A DNA stretch of 64,000 nt. Source: Variovorax sp. CF079 (GTDB lineage: Bacteria > Pseudomonadota > Gammaproteobacteria > Burkholderiales > Burkholderiaceae_C). Of this stretch, positions 42,701-51,348 are shown piece after piece; the stretch's first letter is position 1, and every line of letters begins with the position of its first letter. The DNA lies in the NCBI RefSeq assembly GCF_900101545.1, contig NZ_FMZU01000016.1, positions 1 through 64,000 on the forward strand. Direction: 5' to 3'. The position numbers were made by a program, and so were the translations under genes. Under the pieces are notes generated by a model that saw nothing but the letters and a program-made list of their open reading frames with translations, was not told where the DNA came from and did no database searches.

Positions 42701-43548
42701 ACAAGATCACGCCCGATGGCCAGCTCACCGCCACCAACAAGCTGGTGCTCAACCAGCTGCAGTTCGGCGACGAAGTGCAGGGCGCGCCGAACAGCCTGCC
42801 GGTGCGCCTGGCCGTCGCCCTGCTGGCCGACCGCAATGGCGTGATCGACATCGACTTTCCCGTCAGCGGCTCACTCAACGATCCGCAGTTCAGCCTCGGC
42901 CCGCTGATCTTCAAGGCGATCGTGAACCTGATCGTCAAGGCCGCCACCTCGCCGTTCAGCCTGCTCACGGGCGGACTGGGCGGCGGCAGCGGCGAGTCGA
43001 GCGCGATCACTTTCGCGCCCGGCAGTTCGGATCTTTCGCCGGCCGCCAAGGAAAGCCTCGACAAGGTGGTGAAGGCGCTCACGGACCGACCCGGGCTGCA
43101 GATGACCGTGGTCGGCACCGCCAGCCTCGAGCAGGAGCGCGAGGCCTACCAGCGCCAGCGCCTGCGCGCACTCGCCCAGACCGAGAAACGCCGCGCCGCG
43201 GCGCGCAGCGGCAGCCAGAATGCAGCCGAAGTCACGCCCCTCACCGATGCCGAATACCCGGAGTTGCTGGCCGCGGTGTACAAGCGCTCCGAGATCACCA
43301 AGCCGCGCAACATGATCGGGCTGGCGAAGGATCTTCCGACCAAGGAGATGGAAGACCTGCTCATGGCCAGCATCCCGGTCGACGAGGAATCGATGCGGCA
43401 ACTCGCCGTGGTGCGCGGCGCCGTGGTGCGCGACTACCTGCTGGCCCAGAAGCTTCCCAGCGAGCGGCTGTTCCTCGGTGCCGTGCGTACGAAGGCTGCC
43501 GGCAACGATTGGAAACCAGGTGCCGAACTGAATCTGGCGACCCGCTGA
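39739..43548 (+). CDS. DUF748 (AsmA-like) protein with OmpA-like C-terminus
   Basis: The 1269-residue protein has one membrane helix at about 15-34 and then long beta-rich repeats of the AsmA/DUF748 kind (KIDFKPWTLELTLKDLRI near 59; ITGGAVDFDDQTV near 155; INFGPMSMVNGRIDFTDLFV near 873). An OmpA-like segment lies near 1085-1130 (SAITFAPGSSDLSPAAKESLDK). A Pro/Ala/Thr linker occurs near 800-870. AsmA-like proteins bridge or transport lipids across the envelope; the role of this one is not established. The ATG at 39739 has no clear ribosome site. A strong terminator follows at 43582. Confidence 0.85.
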   Translation: MMNAASLKQNKWVRRGVLALLVLLGLWLLAWLAVPPIAKSQIQKIASEKLGRQVTVGKIDFKPWTLELTLKDLRIATADGSQPQVAVARIYADAELQSILRLAPVIDAIAIDAPAILLTHLADGKYDIDDILAKLASAPDAPKSEPPRFAIYNIAITGGAVDFDDQTVKRRHELRDLVLKVPFLSNLPSQREIKTEPKLAFVLNGSGFDSAAFATPFAESRKTDAQVHFKDLDLVPYLGYIPGGLPVALRAGKLDADLKIDFERTATAGLKLSGTVAAHSIKLADSKGRDLLGFDSLKVALADVRPLEGVVHLGEVALAAPQLVVARDAAGQLNLLATDRATGATEKVTPAAAPNTNGEPVPKPAEQPAWRVRVDKLALSGGEIGWRDQTTQPAAAIDVKQLNIEASALTWPMDKPSPFSGSTSVGGAPLKFSGEATDKVAKVQTEVEGLPLSLAAPYLAQSLEPTLDGKLSGQIDVAWAQPDLKLKARRVAADGLALTQAKIALASVGRFELVDAEVDMTKHTLAIASFTATSPKVVVERDNEKRWMFERWLKTPAGGSQSNGAAAKVAAPKPAGAAAAPGANTKPWELSIGTVAVDNGALSYSDKAGATPVAFEISALKLNAQKIAPNSATASPLQLSGRIGAGRAEAGRFDYKGSVVLKPVAAEGRLEVAAIPAHAFKAYYADTLNIDIRRAFANYRGTVKFATAPAGMSLKLAGDTALDDFRANSAALTQSPGLATRSNQILSWKTLSLRGLQVNMAPSVPLAVDVRETTLTDFFARVIVDPTGRLNLQDLTKKPGQTTAAVAPAGEPTTRRSLGGTTTTTTAKPAARSGGAPVSAEAMVGGATETAAPAPAAVAKAPAPDSGGPAPVINFGPMSMVNGRIDFTDLFVKPNYSADLSELTGKLSAFSSKPQGDKPALADLELRGKAQQTAQLEITGKLNPLAKPLELDITAKMRELDLPPLSPYSVRYAGHGIERGKLSMNVTYKITPDGQLTATNKLVLNQLQFGDEVQGAPNSLPVRLAVALLADRNGVIDIDFPVSGSLNDPQFSLGPLIFKAIVNLIVKAATSPFSLLTGGLGGGSGESSAITFAPGSSDLSPAAKESLDKVVKALTDRPGLQMTVVGTASLEQEREAYQRQRLRALAQTEKRRAAARSGSQNAAEVTPLTDAEYPELLAAVYKRSEITKPRNMIGLAKDLPTKEMEDLLMASIPVDEESMRQLAVVRGAVVRDYLLAQKLPSERLFLGAVRTKAAGNDWKPGAELNLATR

Positions 43549-43581
43549 AAGCAGGGCACAAGTCGGTGAAAATGGCGGAGT

Positions 43582-43617
43582 GCGCCGGCAAATGCCGGCG
43601 CCTTCGCTTTTCTTCTT
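43582..43617 (+). terminator. Intrinsic terminator after DUF748 gene
   Basis: A perfect 8-bp stem GCGCCGGC/GCCGGCGC with an AAAT loop (43582-43601) is followed by CTTCGCTTTTCTTCTTC. It lies between the DUF748 stop and the GTG of the DUF349 gene and separates their transcription. Confidence 0.8.
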
Positions 43618-43637
43618 CAGATAACGACATTCGCGCA

Positions 43638-46445
43638 GTGACTTCAACTTCCACCAAGCCCAACGACCTCCAGTCCCTCGACACGATGACCGGCGGCGCC
43701 TTCACTGCACCGACCTCGGGTGAGCGTGCCCAGCGCATCCGCGATTGGCTCGCGGGCAATCCGGCGCCCGAGCAGATGCAGGAGGTATTCAAGGAATTGA
43801 GCGGCCGCGACAAGGGCGCCGCGCGCCTGCTGCGCGAGAAGCTCGACGAGCTCAAGCGCGCCAAGGGCCAGGAAGCCATTGCCGCCGAATGGGCGCACAA
43901 GGCCGAGGCGCTGCTGGCCCAGCCCAAGCTCAATATCGCCGACGCGCTGGCCTGGCAGCGCGACGCGGCCAAGGCGGGTGCGCCCCTGTCGCGCGAGCCG
44001 CTGGCCGGCTTCAAGGCCCGGTTGGCCGAACGCGTGAAGGGCATCGAGGACCTGCAGCATCGCGCGCAGGTCCATCGCGAGGCCGCCGTGCTGCTGGCGC
44101 AGCGCTTCGAAGTGCTGTCGACCAAGAGCTGGCGCGATGCGCAAGCCGCCGAAGAAGCCTTGCGCGCCGACGTCGCGCACTGGCAGCAGCAGGCCGCGGA
44201 GATCACGGCCGACGGCAACTGGAACAGCCTCGACGCCAAGTTCGCGCCGCAGCTGGAGTCCTCCAAGGCGCAGTTGCTGGTGGTGTCCGATGCTTTCCAC
44301 CAGGCGCTGGCGCAGACCGTCGCGGCGGCCGAGGATGCGGCTGCGCCGCTGCCGCCCGTGCCGGTCTGGGCCGACGAGCTGCGCGTTGCGCGTGGCGGCG
44401 TGGCCGAGGCGGCTGCGCCCGCGGCGCAGAAGCCTCCCGTGCCGAAGGTCGATCCCGAGAAGCGGGCCGCCGCGCAGGCTGCCGTGGAGGCCGCGCTCGC
44501 CAAGCTCGAAAAGGAAACCGCCGAAGGCCATGGCAAGGCCAGTGCCGGTGCAGCCGCCGCACTGCGCGCCGTGCTCAAGGAGCACGGCAAGCTGGTCGAG
44601 CCGCCGCTCGAAGCCCGCGTGCATGCGGCCCTGGTCGCCGCCGGCGAACTCGAAGGCTGGCAGCGCTGGAGCGCCGACAAGGTGCGCGAAGAACTGGTGG
44701 CCAAGGCCGAAGCCCTGCTCAAGCGTCCCGAAGGCCAGGCCCTGGGCGGTCGCAAGATGCAGGAAACCTTGCGCACCCTGCGCGAGCAATGGAAGCAGGC
44801 CGACCAGGGCGGCGTGCCGAATCACGCGCTCTGGAAGCGCTTCGACGAAGCCTGCAACGAAGCCCACAAGGTGGTCGAGGCCTGGCTCGAGAAGGTGCGC
44901 GCCGACGCGGCCGAGCATCGCGCCCAGCGCCTGGCGCTGATCGAGGAAGTGAAGGCCTGGGCCGCGGAGCACGCGGATGCGTCCGACCTCAAGGCGCACA
45001 ACCGCGCGCTGCACCAGTTCGCCGATCGCTGGCGCGATGCCGGCCATGTGGGCGAGAAGGTGTTCGCCGAACTCCAGCCGCAATGGAACGAGGCCTTTGG
45101 CGCTGCACGCGCGCCCTTCGAAGCGCAGCAGAAGGCCAGCATCGAACGGCGCCAGGCGATGATTGCCGAGGCCGCCGAACTCGGCGCCGCGCCGATGCTG
45201 CGCATCGATGCGGTCAAGGCGCTGCAGCAGCGCTGGCAGGCCGAGGCCCAGAGCGTGCCGCTGGATCGCCGCCAGGAACAGAAACTGTGGGACGCCTTCC
45301 GCGCGCCGATCGACGAGGCCTTCAATCGCAAGAGCGCCGAGCGCGAAAAGGCGGCTGCCGCCGTGAGCGAGCACGACCGCAACGTGCTCAATGCCTCGAA
45401 GGCGCTGGATGCCGCCAACAGCACCGGCGATGCGCAGAAGATCCGGGCCGCCGTCGCGCAGCTCGAAGCCGCGCTGCGCGGCGAAGCGCCTGCGCCTGCG
45501 TCCACGGCAACGTCCAACGGTCCCGCGGTGGGTGCCACCGAAGTGGTGGCACCGGGCCAGGCCGCGGCCGAGTTCGGCGAGAGCGCCGAACAGGCCCCCG
45601 CGCCCAGCGACGCCGAGGCGTCGCCCGTGGCGCCCGCCGAATCCGCTGCATCGGCGCCCGATCTGGTGGCGCCGGCCGACGGTGCCGACCCCTCCGCGCG
45701 CACCGATGCCGCGGAGGCCGAAGCCAGCCCGGCACCCGCTGCGCCGCCCAAGCCCGCGCCGAAGCCGGTGATCGCCGTGCGCGGTGACGACCGTCCCGGC
45801 AACAAGAAGGCCGAGGCCGTGCCGGCTCAACGGGGCGGCAAGTTCGGCGATCGCCGCGACAGCCGCGGCGCGCCGGGCGGCCGTCCCAACGACCGGGCGC
45901 CCCGCGCCAACGATCGCGGTGCGCCCGCCGGCGGAGGCCGCTTCGGCGACCGCCCGCCGCGCTTCGAGGACCGCGGTCCGCGCCTCGGCGACGCCGCCTT
46001 CCGCGCGCAGCGCGAGGCGCTCGAACGCGCCGAGTTGGCACTGCGCAAGCTCGCGGCTCAGGCGCACGGCGAGGCGCTCACGCAGGTGCTCGGCGCCTGG
46101 GAGCAGCGCGACGCGTCGAAGCTGCCCAGCGCTCAGGAACTGGGCCGCGCCGTCACGCCGGCGGTGCGCGGCCAGTGGTCGCAGGCCCTGGCCGCAGGCC
46201 CGACGGCCGCGGCCGACGATGCGGCCGAGGCCTTGCTGCGCCTCGAGATGGCGGCCGAAGTGCCGACGCCGGCCGAGCAGCTCGATGCACGCCGTGCGCT
46301 GCAGCTGAAGCTGCTGACCAAGCGCGGCGATCCGGCGCCGGTCCAGACCTGGGGGCAGGATGCCGGCAAGGTGCTGGCCGCTGCGCACGACGCAGCATCT
46401 GCGCGCCGGCTGCAGAACGCGCTCAAGGCCTTGCTGCGCAAATAG
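43638..46445 (+). CDS. DUF349 domain protein
   Basis: The 935-residue, mostly helical soluble protein carries several DUF349 repeats, each with the pattern L-x6-W-x-A-G near a DALWKRFD-like motif (LREQWKQADQGGVPNHALWKRF near 380; FADRWRDAGHVGEKVFAELQPQW near 460; LQQRWQAEAQSVPLDRRQEQKLWDAF near 535). A disordered Pro/Ala/Glu and Arg/Gly/Asp region lies at about 615-790, followed by a C-terminal helical domain. Start: GTG at 43638, the first codon after the terminator that keeps the normal opening. The function of the family is unknown; coiled-coil and RGG-like parts suggest RNA or scaffold binding. Confidence 0.8.
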   Translation: MTSTSTKPNDLQSLDTMTGGAFTAPTSGERAQRIRDWLAGNPAPEQMQEVFKELSGRDKGAARLLREKLDELKRAKGQEAIAAEWAHKAEALLAQPKLNIADALAWQRDAAKAGAPLSREPLAGFKARLAERVKGIEDLQHRAQVHREAAVLLAQRFEVLSTKSWRDAQAAEEALRADVAHWQQQAAEITADGNWNSLDAKFAPQLESSKAQLLVVSDAFHQALAQTVAAAEDAAAPLPPVPVWADELRVARGGVAEAAAPAAQKPPVPKVDPEKRAAAQAAVEAALAKLEKETAEGHGKASAGAAAALRAVLKEHGKLVEPPLEARVHAALVAAGELEGWQRWSADKVREELVAKAEALLKRPEGQALGGRKMQETLRTLREQWKQADQGGVPNHALWKRFDEACNEAHKVVEAWLEKVRADAAEHRAQRLALIEEVKAWAAEHADASDLKAHNRALHQFADRWRDAGHVGEKVFAELQPQWNEAFGAARAPFEAQQKASIERRQAMIAEAAELGAAPMLRIDAVKALQQRWQAEAQSVPLDRRQEQKLWDAFRAPIDEAFNRKSAEREKAAAAVSEHDRNVLNASKALDAANSTGDAQKIRAAVAQLEAALRGEAPAPASTATSNGPAVGATEVVAPGQAAAEFGESAEQAPAPSDAEASPVAPAESAASAPDLVAPADGADPSARTDAAEAEASPAPAAPPKPAPKPVIAVRGDDRPGNKKAEAVPAQRGGKFGDRRDSRGAPGGRPNDRAPRANDRGAPAGGGRFGDRPPRFEDRGPRLGDAAFRAQREALERAELALRKLAAQAHGEALTQVLGAWEQRDASKLPSAQELGRAVTPAVRGQWSQALAAGPTAAADDAAEALLRLEMAAEVPTPAEQLDARRALQLKLLTKRGDPAPVQTWGQDAGKVLAAAHDAASARRLQNALKALLRK

Positions 46446-46457
46446 GGGGCAGGGCGC

Positions 46458-47243
46458 CTAGCGCTTGATGAAGAATTCGTCGAACAGGGCCACCAGTTCG
46501 GCGAACTCCGCGGCCAGCTGCGTGCGGTTCACGAAGTAGGCCTCGCAGGCCACGGCAAAGAACTCGCCGGGCGATTCGGCGGCGTAGGCATCGAGCCACG
46601 GCGGCTCGCCGCCGAAGCGCTCGGCCACGATGGTTTTCTCGCGGAAGGCGTCGTAGGCCGGTTGCAGCACAGCGAACCAGGCGGCGCGTGCATCGCGCGC
46701 CGACGAAGTGCCTGCGAAGCCGGCCGGCAGCGGCGGGCAGCCATCGGCGGCGCCGCCGCGCATGTCGATCTTGTGGGCGAACTCGTGGATCACGACGTTG
46801 TAGCCCGCGTCGCGCGTGACGCTGCTCGCGAGCACGTCCTGCCAGCTCAGCATCACCGGGCCGCGGTCCATGGCCTCGCCGGCCAGCACCTCTTCGTATT
46901 CATGCACCACGCCGGTCTCGTCGGTCGTCTTGCGGCGCGCCACGGCTTCGGAGGGATGCACCACGATGCCGACGAAATCGTCGTACCAGGTGAGGCCGCC
47001 TCTCAGGTGCAGCACCGGCAGCACCGCCTGCGCCGCCACCGCGAGCGCGACTTCGTCGGTGATGACGAAGCCGTGCGCGCCGTGGAATTCCTTGTCGCGC
47101 AGGAATTCCGCCGCGAGGCGGCGCAGGCGCTCCAGGTCGGCCGCCGGCCGCTCGGCGAGGAAAGGGTAGCGTGCCAGCGTGGCCTGCCAGGCAGGCTCGG
47201 GAATCGGGGGCGGGGCGCGCAGGTTGCGCAGCCAGCCGAACAT
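46458..47243 (-). CDS. mtfA: M90-family zinc metallopeptidase, MtfA-like
   Basis: The 261-residue protein has the HExxH zinc motif in VIHEFAHKIDMRGG (about residues 149-162) and a downstream Glu in ESPGEFFAVACEAYF. This is the MtfA layout, a peptidase that in E. coli binds the Mlc repressor and acts as an aminopeptidase. The opening is MFGWLRN. The ATG shares one base with the lpxH stop (TGATG at 47241-47245). The name follows family likeness only. Confidence 0.88.
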   Translation of the reverse strand: MFGWLRNLRAPPPIPEPAWQATLARYPFLAERPAADLERLRRLAAEFLRDKEFHGAHGFVITDEVALAVAAQAVLPVLHLRGGLTWYDDFVGIVVHPSEAVARRKTTDETGVVHEYEEVLAGEAMDRGPVMLSWQDVLASSVTRDAGYNVVIHEFAHKIDMRGGAADGCPPLPAGFAGTSSARDARAAWFAVLQPAYDAFREKTIVAERFGGEPPWLDAYAAESPGEFFAVACEAYFVNRTQLAAEFAELVALFDEFFIKR

Positions 47244-48004
47244 CAGCGCAGATCGACGCGTTGCGCGCCGGCGCTCGAAAGACAGAGCAATTGGGCGCGC
47301 GCCGGGTGGGCTGTCAGGTCCCAGTCGCTCAGTACGATGCGCTCGAGCCCATCGCCGAGTGCATGTGTCGCGGGCCGGTGCGTGTGGCCGTGGACCAGCG
47401 TCGCCGCGCCGGCCTGCGCGAGCCATGCGCGCGCGGCATCCGCATCGACATCGGCCCAGACCATGCCGGGACTGCGCTTGCGGTCTTCGCTCTGCGTGCG
47501 CATCGAGCGGGCCAATGCGCGACGCTCGGCCAGCGGCCGTGCCAGAAAGGCGCTCTGCCAGGCGGGCGTTCGCACCTGGGCGCGGAATTGCAAGTACTCG
47601 GTGTCTTCCAGGCAGAGGAGGTCGCCGTGGCTCAGCAGCCAGCGCCGCTCATGCAGGACCAGCACGGTCGGATCGTCGAGCAGCGTCAGCTTGCACTGCG
47701 CCGCGAATGCGGCGCCGACCAGGAAGTCGCGGTTGCCGTGCATGAAGAAAACGGGCCGCCGTTCGGCCACTGTGCGCAGCAATTCGGCGCATTGCGCTTC
47801 GAAGCCGGGTTCGGCCGCCGCATCGTCGCCGACCCAGACCTCGAACAGGTCGCCGAGGATGAAGATCGCATCGGCCGGCGTGGTTTGCAGATAGCCGCGC
47901 CAGGCGTCGAAAGTGGCCGCGTCCGAGGCCTGCAGGTGGAGGTCGGAGAGGAGGTCGACCGTGTGCCACGCCGCAGGGGCCACGAGCTCGGCGAAAGCCG
48001 TCAT
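47243..48004 (-). CDS. lpxH: UDP-2,3-diacylglucosamine diphosphatase
   Basis: The 253-residue calcineurin-like Mn-dependent hydrolase makes lipid X in lipid A synthesis. Metal motifs appear in order: LSDLHL (19-24), GDLFEVWVGDD (51-61), GNRDFL (90-95), SHGDLLC (about 124-130) and HGHTHRP (about 206-212). Length is normal, and it is peripheral at the inner membrane by family knowledge. It lies 7 bases after the ppiB gene and overlaps mtfA. Confidence 0.95.
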   Translation of the reverse strand: MTAFAELVAPAAWHTVDLLSDLHLQASDAATFDAWRGYLQTTPADAIFILGDLFEVWVGDDAAAEPGFEAQCAELLRTVAERRPVFFMHGNRDFLVGAAFAAQCKLTLLDDPTVLVLHERRWLLSHGDLLCLEDTEYLQFRAQVRTPAWQSAFLARPLAERRALARSMRTQSEDRKRSPGMVWADVDADAARAWLAQAGAATLVHGHTHRPATHALGDGLERIVLSDWDLTAHPARAQLLCLSSAGAQRVDLR

Positions 48005-48011
48005 CGATGGA

Positions 48012-48521
48012 TCAGTCTTTGACGACGGCCTTCTCGATCACCACGTCTTCGAGCGGCACATCGTCGTGGAAGCCCTTGCGGCCGGTCTTCACGGCCTTGA
48101 TCTTGTCGACCACTTCCTTGCCGCCCACGACCTTGCCGAACACCGCGTAGCCCCAGCCCTGCGCCGACGGCGCCGTGTGGTTCAGGAAGCCGTTGTCGGC
48201 CACGTTGATGAAGAACTGGGCGGTCGCCGAATGCGGTGCACTGGTGCGGGCCATGGCGACGGTGTAGTTGTCGTTCTTGAGGCCGTTGTTGGCCTCGTTC
48301 TGGATCTCGGCGCCGGTCGGCTTCTGCGTCATGCCCGGCTCGAAGCCGCCACCCTGCACCATGAAGCCGGGGATGACGCGGTGGAACACGGTGTTGTCGT
48401 AGTGGCCCTTGGTCACGTAGGCGAGGAAGTTCTCGACCGTCTTCGGCGCCTTGTCCTGGTCGAGTTCGAGCGTGATCACGCCCTGGTCCTTGATGTGCAG
48501 TTCGACTTGGGGATTGCTCAT
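48012..48521 (-). CDS. ppiB: Cytoplasmic peptidyl-prolyl cis-trans isomerase (cyclophilin)
   Basis: The 169-residue cyclophilin has no signal peptide. Active-site segments FHRVIPGFMVQGGGF (46-60), MARTSAPHSATAQFFINV and FGKVVGGKEVVDKI are intact. It catalyses proline isomerisation during folding. It lies 16 bases downstream of a second, exported cyclophilin, so cytoplasmic and periplasmic isomerases are made from one message with lpxH. Confidence 0.95.
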   Translation of the reverse strand: MSNPQVELHIKDQGVITLELDQDKAPKTVENFLAYVTKGHYDNTVFHRVIPGFMVQGGGFEPGMTQKPTGAEIQNEANNGLKNDNYTVAMARTSAPHSATAQFFINVADNGFLNHTAPSAQGWGYAVFGKVVGGKEVVDKIKAVKTGRKGFHDDVPLEDVVIEKAVVKD

Positions 48522-48537
48522 GGGGTTGCTCCTTGGG

Positions 48538-49110
48538 TTACTTCGCCACGGTGGCGGACTGGATGGTGATGGTTTCGACCGGCACGTCCTGCATGCCGTT
48601 CTTGTTGCCCGTGCGCGCGGCGCGGATTTTGTCGACCACCTCGGTGCCCGCCACCACCTTGCCGAACACGGTGTAGCCGTAGCCGTCGGGGTTGGGTGCG
48701 TTGAGCATCGCGTTGTCCTTCACGTTGATGAAGAACTGCGAGGTGGCGGAGTTGGGGTTGCCGGTGCGCGCCATCGCGATCGTGTACTTGTCGTTCTTGA
48801 GGCCGTTGCCGGCCTCGAGCGGGATCGGCGCGCGCGTGGCTTTCTGCTGCAGGTCGGCCGTGAAGCCGCCGCCCTGGATCATGAAGCCGTCGATCACGCG
48901 ATGGAACACCGTGCCGTCGTAGTGCTTGTCCTTGACGTACTGCAGAAAGTTCTCGACCGTCTTCGGCGCTTTGTCCGCCGCGAGTTCGACCACGATGTCG
49001 CCGGCCGAGGTGCTGAGCTTGACGCGCGGCGCGCTCTGCGCCCAGCTGGGGCTCGCGATGGCCAGGCTCGCGGCCAGGACGAGTGCCGTGCGGCGTGAAA
49101 GGACGTGCAT
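48538..49110 (-). CDS. ppiA: Periplasmic peptidyl-prolyl cis-trans isomerase (cyclophilin)
   Basis: The 190-residue cyclophilin has a signal peptide (LSRRTALVLAASLAIASPSW, cleavage after WAQ near residue 25). The mature part has FHRVIDGFMIQGGGF, MARTGNPNSATSQFFINV and FGKVVAGTEVVDKI, closely parallel to its neighbour, so the two are paralogues. I chose the ATG at 49110; an upstream frame to 49161 would bury the signal peptide. No strong ribosome site is visible. Confidence 0.92.
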   Translation of the reverse strand: MHVLSRRTALVLAASLAIASPSWAQSAPRVKLSTSAGDIVVELAADKAPKTVENFLQYVKDKHYDGTVFHRVIDGFMIQGGGFTADLQQKATRAPIPLEAGNGLKNDKYTIAMARTGNPNSATSQFFINVKDNAMLNAPNPDGYGYTVFGKVVAGTEVVDKIRAARTGNKNGMQDVPVETITIQSATVAK

Positions 49111-49182
49111 GTTCAAGAGGACTCGCTTTCGAATGAAGAGCGCTGCGCCGTGCCGCTGCACGGGAGGCAGCGAGGGGCCTAT

Positions 49183-49764
49183 TTATTGACGAACGGGCTT
49201 GCGGATGACGCTGGTCGCGGGCGGCAGCGCGCCGGAGGTCGGCGTCGTGAAGAGCTGGCGGATCAGCGCGAGCTTCGGCGCCACGGTGGTGTTGCCGGCT
49301 TCGAGCTGTTGCGCGCGGCCATAGGACTGGCCGGCGAGGCGGGCGTAGACGTCGCCCAGGTTTTCGTGCGCGGTGGCATAGCTCGGGTTGAGCTTGATCG
49401 CCATTTCGAGCGCGGCACGGGCCTTGTCGAACTGGCTCTGGGCTGCGTACAGGGCCGCGAGGTTGTTGTAGGGCTCGGGCAGCTCGGGGAAATCCTGCGT
49501 GAGCTGGGTGAAGACCGCGGCCGCGTCGGCCTGCTTGCCCTGCTCGGTCAGGATCACGCCGCGCAGGAAGCGCATTTGCGGATCGCGCGGCTTGCCTGCG
49601 ATGTAGGCATCGGCTTTTGCCAGCGCTTCTTGGGACTTGCCCTGACGCAGCAATGCGTTGACGTCGGCATAGTCGTCGGCTTGCGCCGCACCGGCGGCGA
49701 GCACGAACAGGAGGGCCGAAAGAATGCGTAGAACCATGGGGAAGGGGAGAGCGGCGTGCTTCAT
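49183..49764 (-). CDS. Exported TPR-repeat protein
   Basis: The 193-residue product has a signal peptide (cleavage near AAQA-DDY, residue 29) and about three TPR units (DYADVNALLRQGKSQEAL; DAAAVFTQLTQDFPELPEPY; DKARAALEMAIKLNPSYATA). GAGG lies 6 bases before the ATG at 49764. The tail after 165 is Thr/Pro-rich. It lies upstream of the cyclophilins on the same strand and may be a periplasmic assembly or folding helper. No specific family is recognised. Confidence 0.75.
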   Translation of the reverse strand: MKHAALPFPMVLRILSALLFVLAAGAAQADDYADVNALLRQGKSQEALAKADAYIAGKPRDPQMRFLRGVILTEQGKQADAAAVFTQLTQDFPELPEPYNNLAALYAAQSQFDKARAALEMAIKLNPSYATAHENLGDVYARLAGQSYGRAQQLEAGNTTVAPKLALIRQLFTTPTSGALPPATSVIRKPVRQ

Positions 49765-49828
49765 GAAGCCTCGAGAGATGGGGACGCGGGCCTCGAAAAC
49801 ATCCGGAAAATATCCGGCGGCGGCCGTT

Positions 49829-49834
49829 TATACT
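49829..49834 (+). promoter_or_regulatory. Possible -10 element of cysS
   Basis: TATACT in CCGTTTATACTGG lies 120 bases upstream of cysS. No good -35 is seen. A nearby tandem ATCCGGAAAATATCCGG (49801-49817) is a possible but unassigned direct repeat. Confidence 0.3.
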
Positions 49835-49954
49835 GGGGTGGATTGTAGCCGAGGGGCCGCGTTCAACCCCTCGTTGCCACAGCATCCACACCCCTGAAAA
49901 ACCCCTGTCGCCCGCCTGTATCGCATGGGTGCGAAGCGACGCGTTCCGAGCCTC

Positions 49955-51331
49955 ATGAGTCTTCGCATCTACAACACGCTCTCGCGTGAGCTGGAGGAAT
50001 TTTCTCCGTTGCAACCCGGCCGGGTGCGCATGTACGTGTGCGGAATGACGGTCTACGACTACTGCCACCTGGGCCATGCACGCTCGATGATCGCCTTCGA
50101 CGTGGTGCAGCGCTGGCTGAAGCAGTCGGGGTTCGAGGTCGACTACGTGCGCAACATCACCGACATCGACGACAAGATCATTCGTCGCGCGGTGGAGAAC
50201 GGCGAGAGCATCCGGGCGCTCACTGACCGCATGATCGATGCGCTGCACGAGGATGCCGACGCCCTGGGCATCGAGCGGCCCACGCACGAACCGCGCGCCA
50301 CGGAATTCATTCCGCAGATGCTGTCGATGATCGCCACGCTCGAGAAGAATGGCCTGGCCTATCGCTCGACCAACGGCGACGTCAACTATGCGGTGCGCAA
50401 GTTCCCCGGCTACGGCAAGCTGAGCGGGAAGACGCTGGACGAGCTCCATGCCGGCGAGCGCGTGGCCGTGCTGGACGGCAAGGAAGACCCGCTCGACCCC
50501 GTCCTGTGGAAGAGCGCCAAGCCCACCGAGCCCGACGAGGTCAAGTGGTCCAGCGACTACGGCGCGGGCCGTCCCGGCTGGCACATCGAGTGCTCGGCCA
50601 TGGCCTGCCAATTGCTCGGCGAGACGGTCGACATCCACGGCGGCGGCATGGACCTGCAGTTCCCCCATCACGAAAATGAAATCGCGCAGAGCGAGGGCGC
50701 AAGCGGCAAGCCATTGGCCCGCGTCTGGATGCACAACGGCTTCATCAACATCGACGACGAGAAGATGTCCAAGAGCCTGGGCAACTTCTTCCTGATCCGC
50801 GACGTGCTCAAGCAGTACGACGCCGAGACCGTGCGCTTCTTCGTCGTGCGCGCGCACTACCGCAGCCCGCTCAACTACAGCGACGTGCACCTCGACGATG
50901 CGCGCGCCTCGCTCAAGCGGCTCTACACGGCGCTGCACCTGGTGGCGCCGGCCGCGGTCGCGATCGACTGGCGCGAGTCCTACGCCGCGCGCTTCAAGGC
51001 AGCGATGGACGAGGACTTCGGCACGCCCGAAGCGGTGGCCGTTCTTTTCGACCTGGCCGGCGAGGTGAACCGCACGCGCTCGGCCGAGGCTGCCGGGCTG
51101 CTGAAGGCGCTGGGCGGCTGCATCGGCCTGCTGCAGGCCGATCCGCAGCAATTCCTGCAGGCCGGCAGCACGCTCGACGATGCCTCGATCCAGGTCCTGA
51201 TCGCACAGCGCGCCGAAGCCAAGGCGGCAAAGAACTTCGCGCAGGCCGACCGCATCCGCAACGATCTGCTCGCCCAGGGCATCGTGCTGAAGGACTCGCC
51301 GACCGGTACGACGTGGACCGTGTCCAAGTAA
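49955..51331 (+). CDS. cysS: Cysteinyl-tRNA synthetase
   Basis: The 458-residue class I enzyme has the HIGH-like motif GHAR in YDYCHLGHARSM (about residues 31-42), the zinc ligands Cys29, ECSAMA and HHENE, and the KMSKS motif EKMSKSLGNF (about 269-278). A C-terminal helical anticodon region follows. The start MSLRIYNTLSREL is standard for the family. It begins the rightward housekeeping block cysS-alkA-accA-tilS-lysC. Confidence 0.97.
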   Translation: MSLRIYNTLSRELEEFSPLQPGRVRMYVCGMTVYDYCHLGHARSMIAFDVVQRWLKQSGFEVDYVRNITDIDDKIIRRAVENGESIRALTDRMIDALHEDADALGIERPTHEPRATEFIPQMLSMIATLEKNGLAYRSTNGDVNYAVRKFPGYGKLSGKTLDELHAGERVAVLDGKEDPLDPVLWKSAKPTEPDEVKWSSDYGAGRPGWHIECSAMACQLLGETVDIHGGGMDLQFPHHENEIAQSEGASGKPLARVWMHNGFINIDDEKMSKSLGNFFLIRDVLKQYDAETVRFFVVRAHYRSPLNYSDVHLDDARASLKRLYTALHLVAPAAVAIDWRESYAARFKAAMDEDFGTPEAVAVLFDLAGEVNRTRSAEAAGLLKALGGCIGLLQADPQQFLQAGSTLDDASIQVLIAQRAEAKAAKNFAQADRIRNDLLAQGIVLKDSPTGTTWTVSK

Positions 51332-51348
51332 GGGGTCGAGAAGAAAAA

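Noticed and set aside
43644..46388. 914-codon leftward open frame
   Set aside because: Antisense shadow of the DUF349 gene with no ribosome site or recognisable motif.
48518..51151. 877-codon leftward open frame
   Set aside because: Runs antisense through cysS, then through the TPR and cyclophilin genes in another frame; those genes explain the DNA.
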